Assembly: GCA_012845835.1 (NCBI GenBank)
Contig: JABAKD010000030.1
Location: 2,915,416 to 2,979,415, forward strand
DNA length: 64,000 nucleotides
From: Undaria pinnatifida
Lineage: Eukaryota > Sar > Phaeophyceae > Laminariales > Alariaceae
Direction: 5' to 3'
The position numbers were made by a program, and so were the translations under genes. Positions within the stretch are counted from its first letter, which is position 1. Every line of letters starts with the position of its first letter. Under the pieces are notes generated by a model. It was not told the DNA's origin. It did no database searches and was given only the letters and a program-made list of their open reading frames with translations. Shown here in pieces: positions 62,498-64,000 of this stretch.

Positions 62498-64000
62498 ATG
62501 GAGGACTCTCCAACACGCGTTGTCGGCGGAGACCCGGTCGAGTTGCGCGATCGATACAAGGTGCTCGATCTCCTGGGGCAAGGGTCGTTCGGAACGGTGG
62601 CTGCCGGCGTGGACCGCGAGACCGGCAAGAATCTCGCCATCAAGCACATCCACCCCATGGCTCACACTCCGTGTAGGGCGAGGCATATCCTCAGAGAGGT
62701 TACGGTCATGAGGATCCTACAACACCACCCAAACGTGAGAACATGAAAACGCTTAGAATGACGTACCGTGCTGAAAGAGAATCCGATTCGTCCTGCGGCT
62801 GGTTGAGCGTGTGCGATTGCCCTGCTCCCGATTACGTTCAAGTCAGGCCCAAAGCGACAAGCGGGGGTCTTGCTGCCCAGAGATTTTTTTAGCAGCATTT
62901 GGCCACGTTTCAGACTACCTGGTACTCGTATCATATTTCATACTGCTGTGCAAGCTTATCACATGAGCGCGCTTTCTTGAAGACTGCGCTATTTTAATAG
63001 TGTGTGGTATTTGGATACCATAATAAAAGCAGTGCCTGACGCAGGTTGTTGCAGTTTAAAGAGATTCAGGCTTTCGATATATCCTTCGGGGGGCGGTAGA
63101 GCGTGCGCGACTGCTATCGTCCCATCTATACTAATAGGAAGAAGTGGCAATCTCGCGCATGCAGAGGTGTAATACCCACATATGATTTATTTCGTGTCGT
63201 ACGATTGTGTCGGCCGTTATTACGCCATGCGTTCGAGCTCGCTGGAGAATAAAGATGATAGCAGGGTATGTGTGATGATCGTTCGTACAGTTTGTGACTC
63301 GTACCGCTTGCAATACCTTACGGCAGATCATCAGCCTGGAGCATGTCCATGTTGACGCGAACTCCGACTCGCTGTACATAGTCATGGAGCTGATGGAGTG
63401 CGACCTACAAAGGGTTCTTGCGTCACGTCAGGTTTTGACTGAAGATCACGTGAAAGTCTTGCTGAAACAACTACTTCTCGGAGTCCAGGCTATGCACAGC
63501 CACGGAATCATACGTGCGTATACACATATACCAGGTCGCTCACATCTGTGTTGTACTCGTACAACACTACTGATGATCGTTGCAGCACAATCATAGGGTG
63601 CACGTATACGTTGGTGGTCCTACCCAAAATCCGTGTTTGTGCCGAGTCGTGGTGCCATGCCCTTTCGTTCTTCCATGAAATTCTATGTTTAGAGGATTGA
63701 TATGCGAGTTGCTGCTGTGTTACTGTTTTTAGCTCATCGCCATAGCCTACAGTAGTCCGTGGTCGCAAGACGGGCTCCAATAACTGTGGAAAGTAGAAGA
63801 ATACCCCAGGAAAAAAGCGAGCGTCAGACTGGTGGATCGCCCACGTTCTGCACGCAACAGCTGTTCGTTTTAGAGCCCTATGATGCGTACCCAAAACCAT
63901 GGGGTATGCACATGATACCAGTATGAGGGTGGCGGGCGACGCGCCTCACCCTCTGAACTTTGCCACAGCGTTGTGCGACAGTCAGGGCTCCACTCTGGAT
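62498..64000 (+). CDS. MAP-kinase-like protein kinase, N-terminal part
   Basis: Exons 62498-62734 and 63327-63513 join in frame to 141 residues; the third exon lies beyond the window or was not found. The start MEDSPTRVV is the first ATG of the frame. The chain shows the Gly-rich loop LLGQGSFGTVAAG, VAIK-type Lys in LAIKHI, the C-helix LREVTVMRIL, HHPNIISLEHV, the hinge LYIVMELMECDLQRVL and the helix KQLLLGVQAMHSHGII that directly precedes the HRDLK catalytic loop. The ECDLQ hinge and this helix point to the MAPK branch of CMGC kinases. The activation loop (TxY) is not present, so MAPK identity is probable and not proven. Donors: GTGAGA and GTGCGT; the last exon ends with the first base of the expected His codon. 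Confidence 0.85.
63750..63830 (-). mobile_element. SINE-like (AAC)n-tailed element, copy 5
   Basis: Minus strand: CCTGGGGTATTCTTCTACTT, GGAGCCCGTCTTGCGACCAC, GGACTACTG. The head matches 40098 (CCTGGGGTATTC), which confirms the 5' end of the family. It lies in a kinase intron. Confidence 0.55.

Overview
This is a stretch of a large-genome eukaryote. Genes are few, widely spaced and built from short GC-rich exons. The introns are long (245 bp to 6.2 kb) and full of repeats. All 17 splice junctions reconstructed here are GT-AG. Consecutive well-supported genes from 28.9 kb onward lie on alternating strands, and two pairs start head to head about 0.5 kb apart. Strand alternation, intron-rich genes and abundant dispersed repeats recall brown algae (Ectocarpus-type stramenopiles). 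The lineage is an inference; no rRNA or organelle marker is present.

Layout. 1-2 kb: minus-strand alpha/beta hydrolase (S33-like), running off the left edge. 2-28.9 kb: almost gene-free accessory DNA with a 2.4-kb giant palindrome (3.07-5.50 kb), minisatellites (5.9, 8.5, 9.6, 11.0-11.7, 17.8 kb), at least four small interspersed families and decayed transposon pieces. One possible small myristoylated-protein exon lies at 19.4-19.8 kb. 28.9-34.0 kb: plus-strand urate oxidase ending in a peroxisomal signal. 38.8-43.5 kb: minus-strand RGG-rich eIF4B-like protein ending in a W2 domain. 44.0-52.5 kb: plus-strand NASP histone chaperone with a 6.2-kb first intron that holds tandem duplications and minus-strand exon-like sequence. 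55.4-62.0 kb: minus-strand DusA-type tRNA-dihydrouridine synthase, rebuilt as seven exons and 379 residues. 62.5 kb to the end: plus-strand MAP-kinase-like gene, cut by the right edge.

The genes are unrelated housekeeping functions (purine breakdown, translation initiation, histone chaperoning, tRNA modification, signalling) and form no pathway cluster. The most unusual items are the giant palindrome, the dispersed CAGCTTGCAAAGATGAGT family, the (AAC)n-tailed SINE-like family, the eIF4B/W2 domain combination, and the duplications and antisense exons inside the NASP intron. No tRNA, rRNA or CRISPR was recognised.
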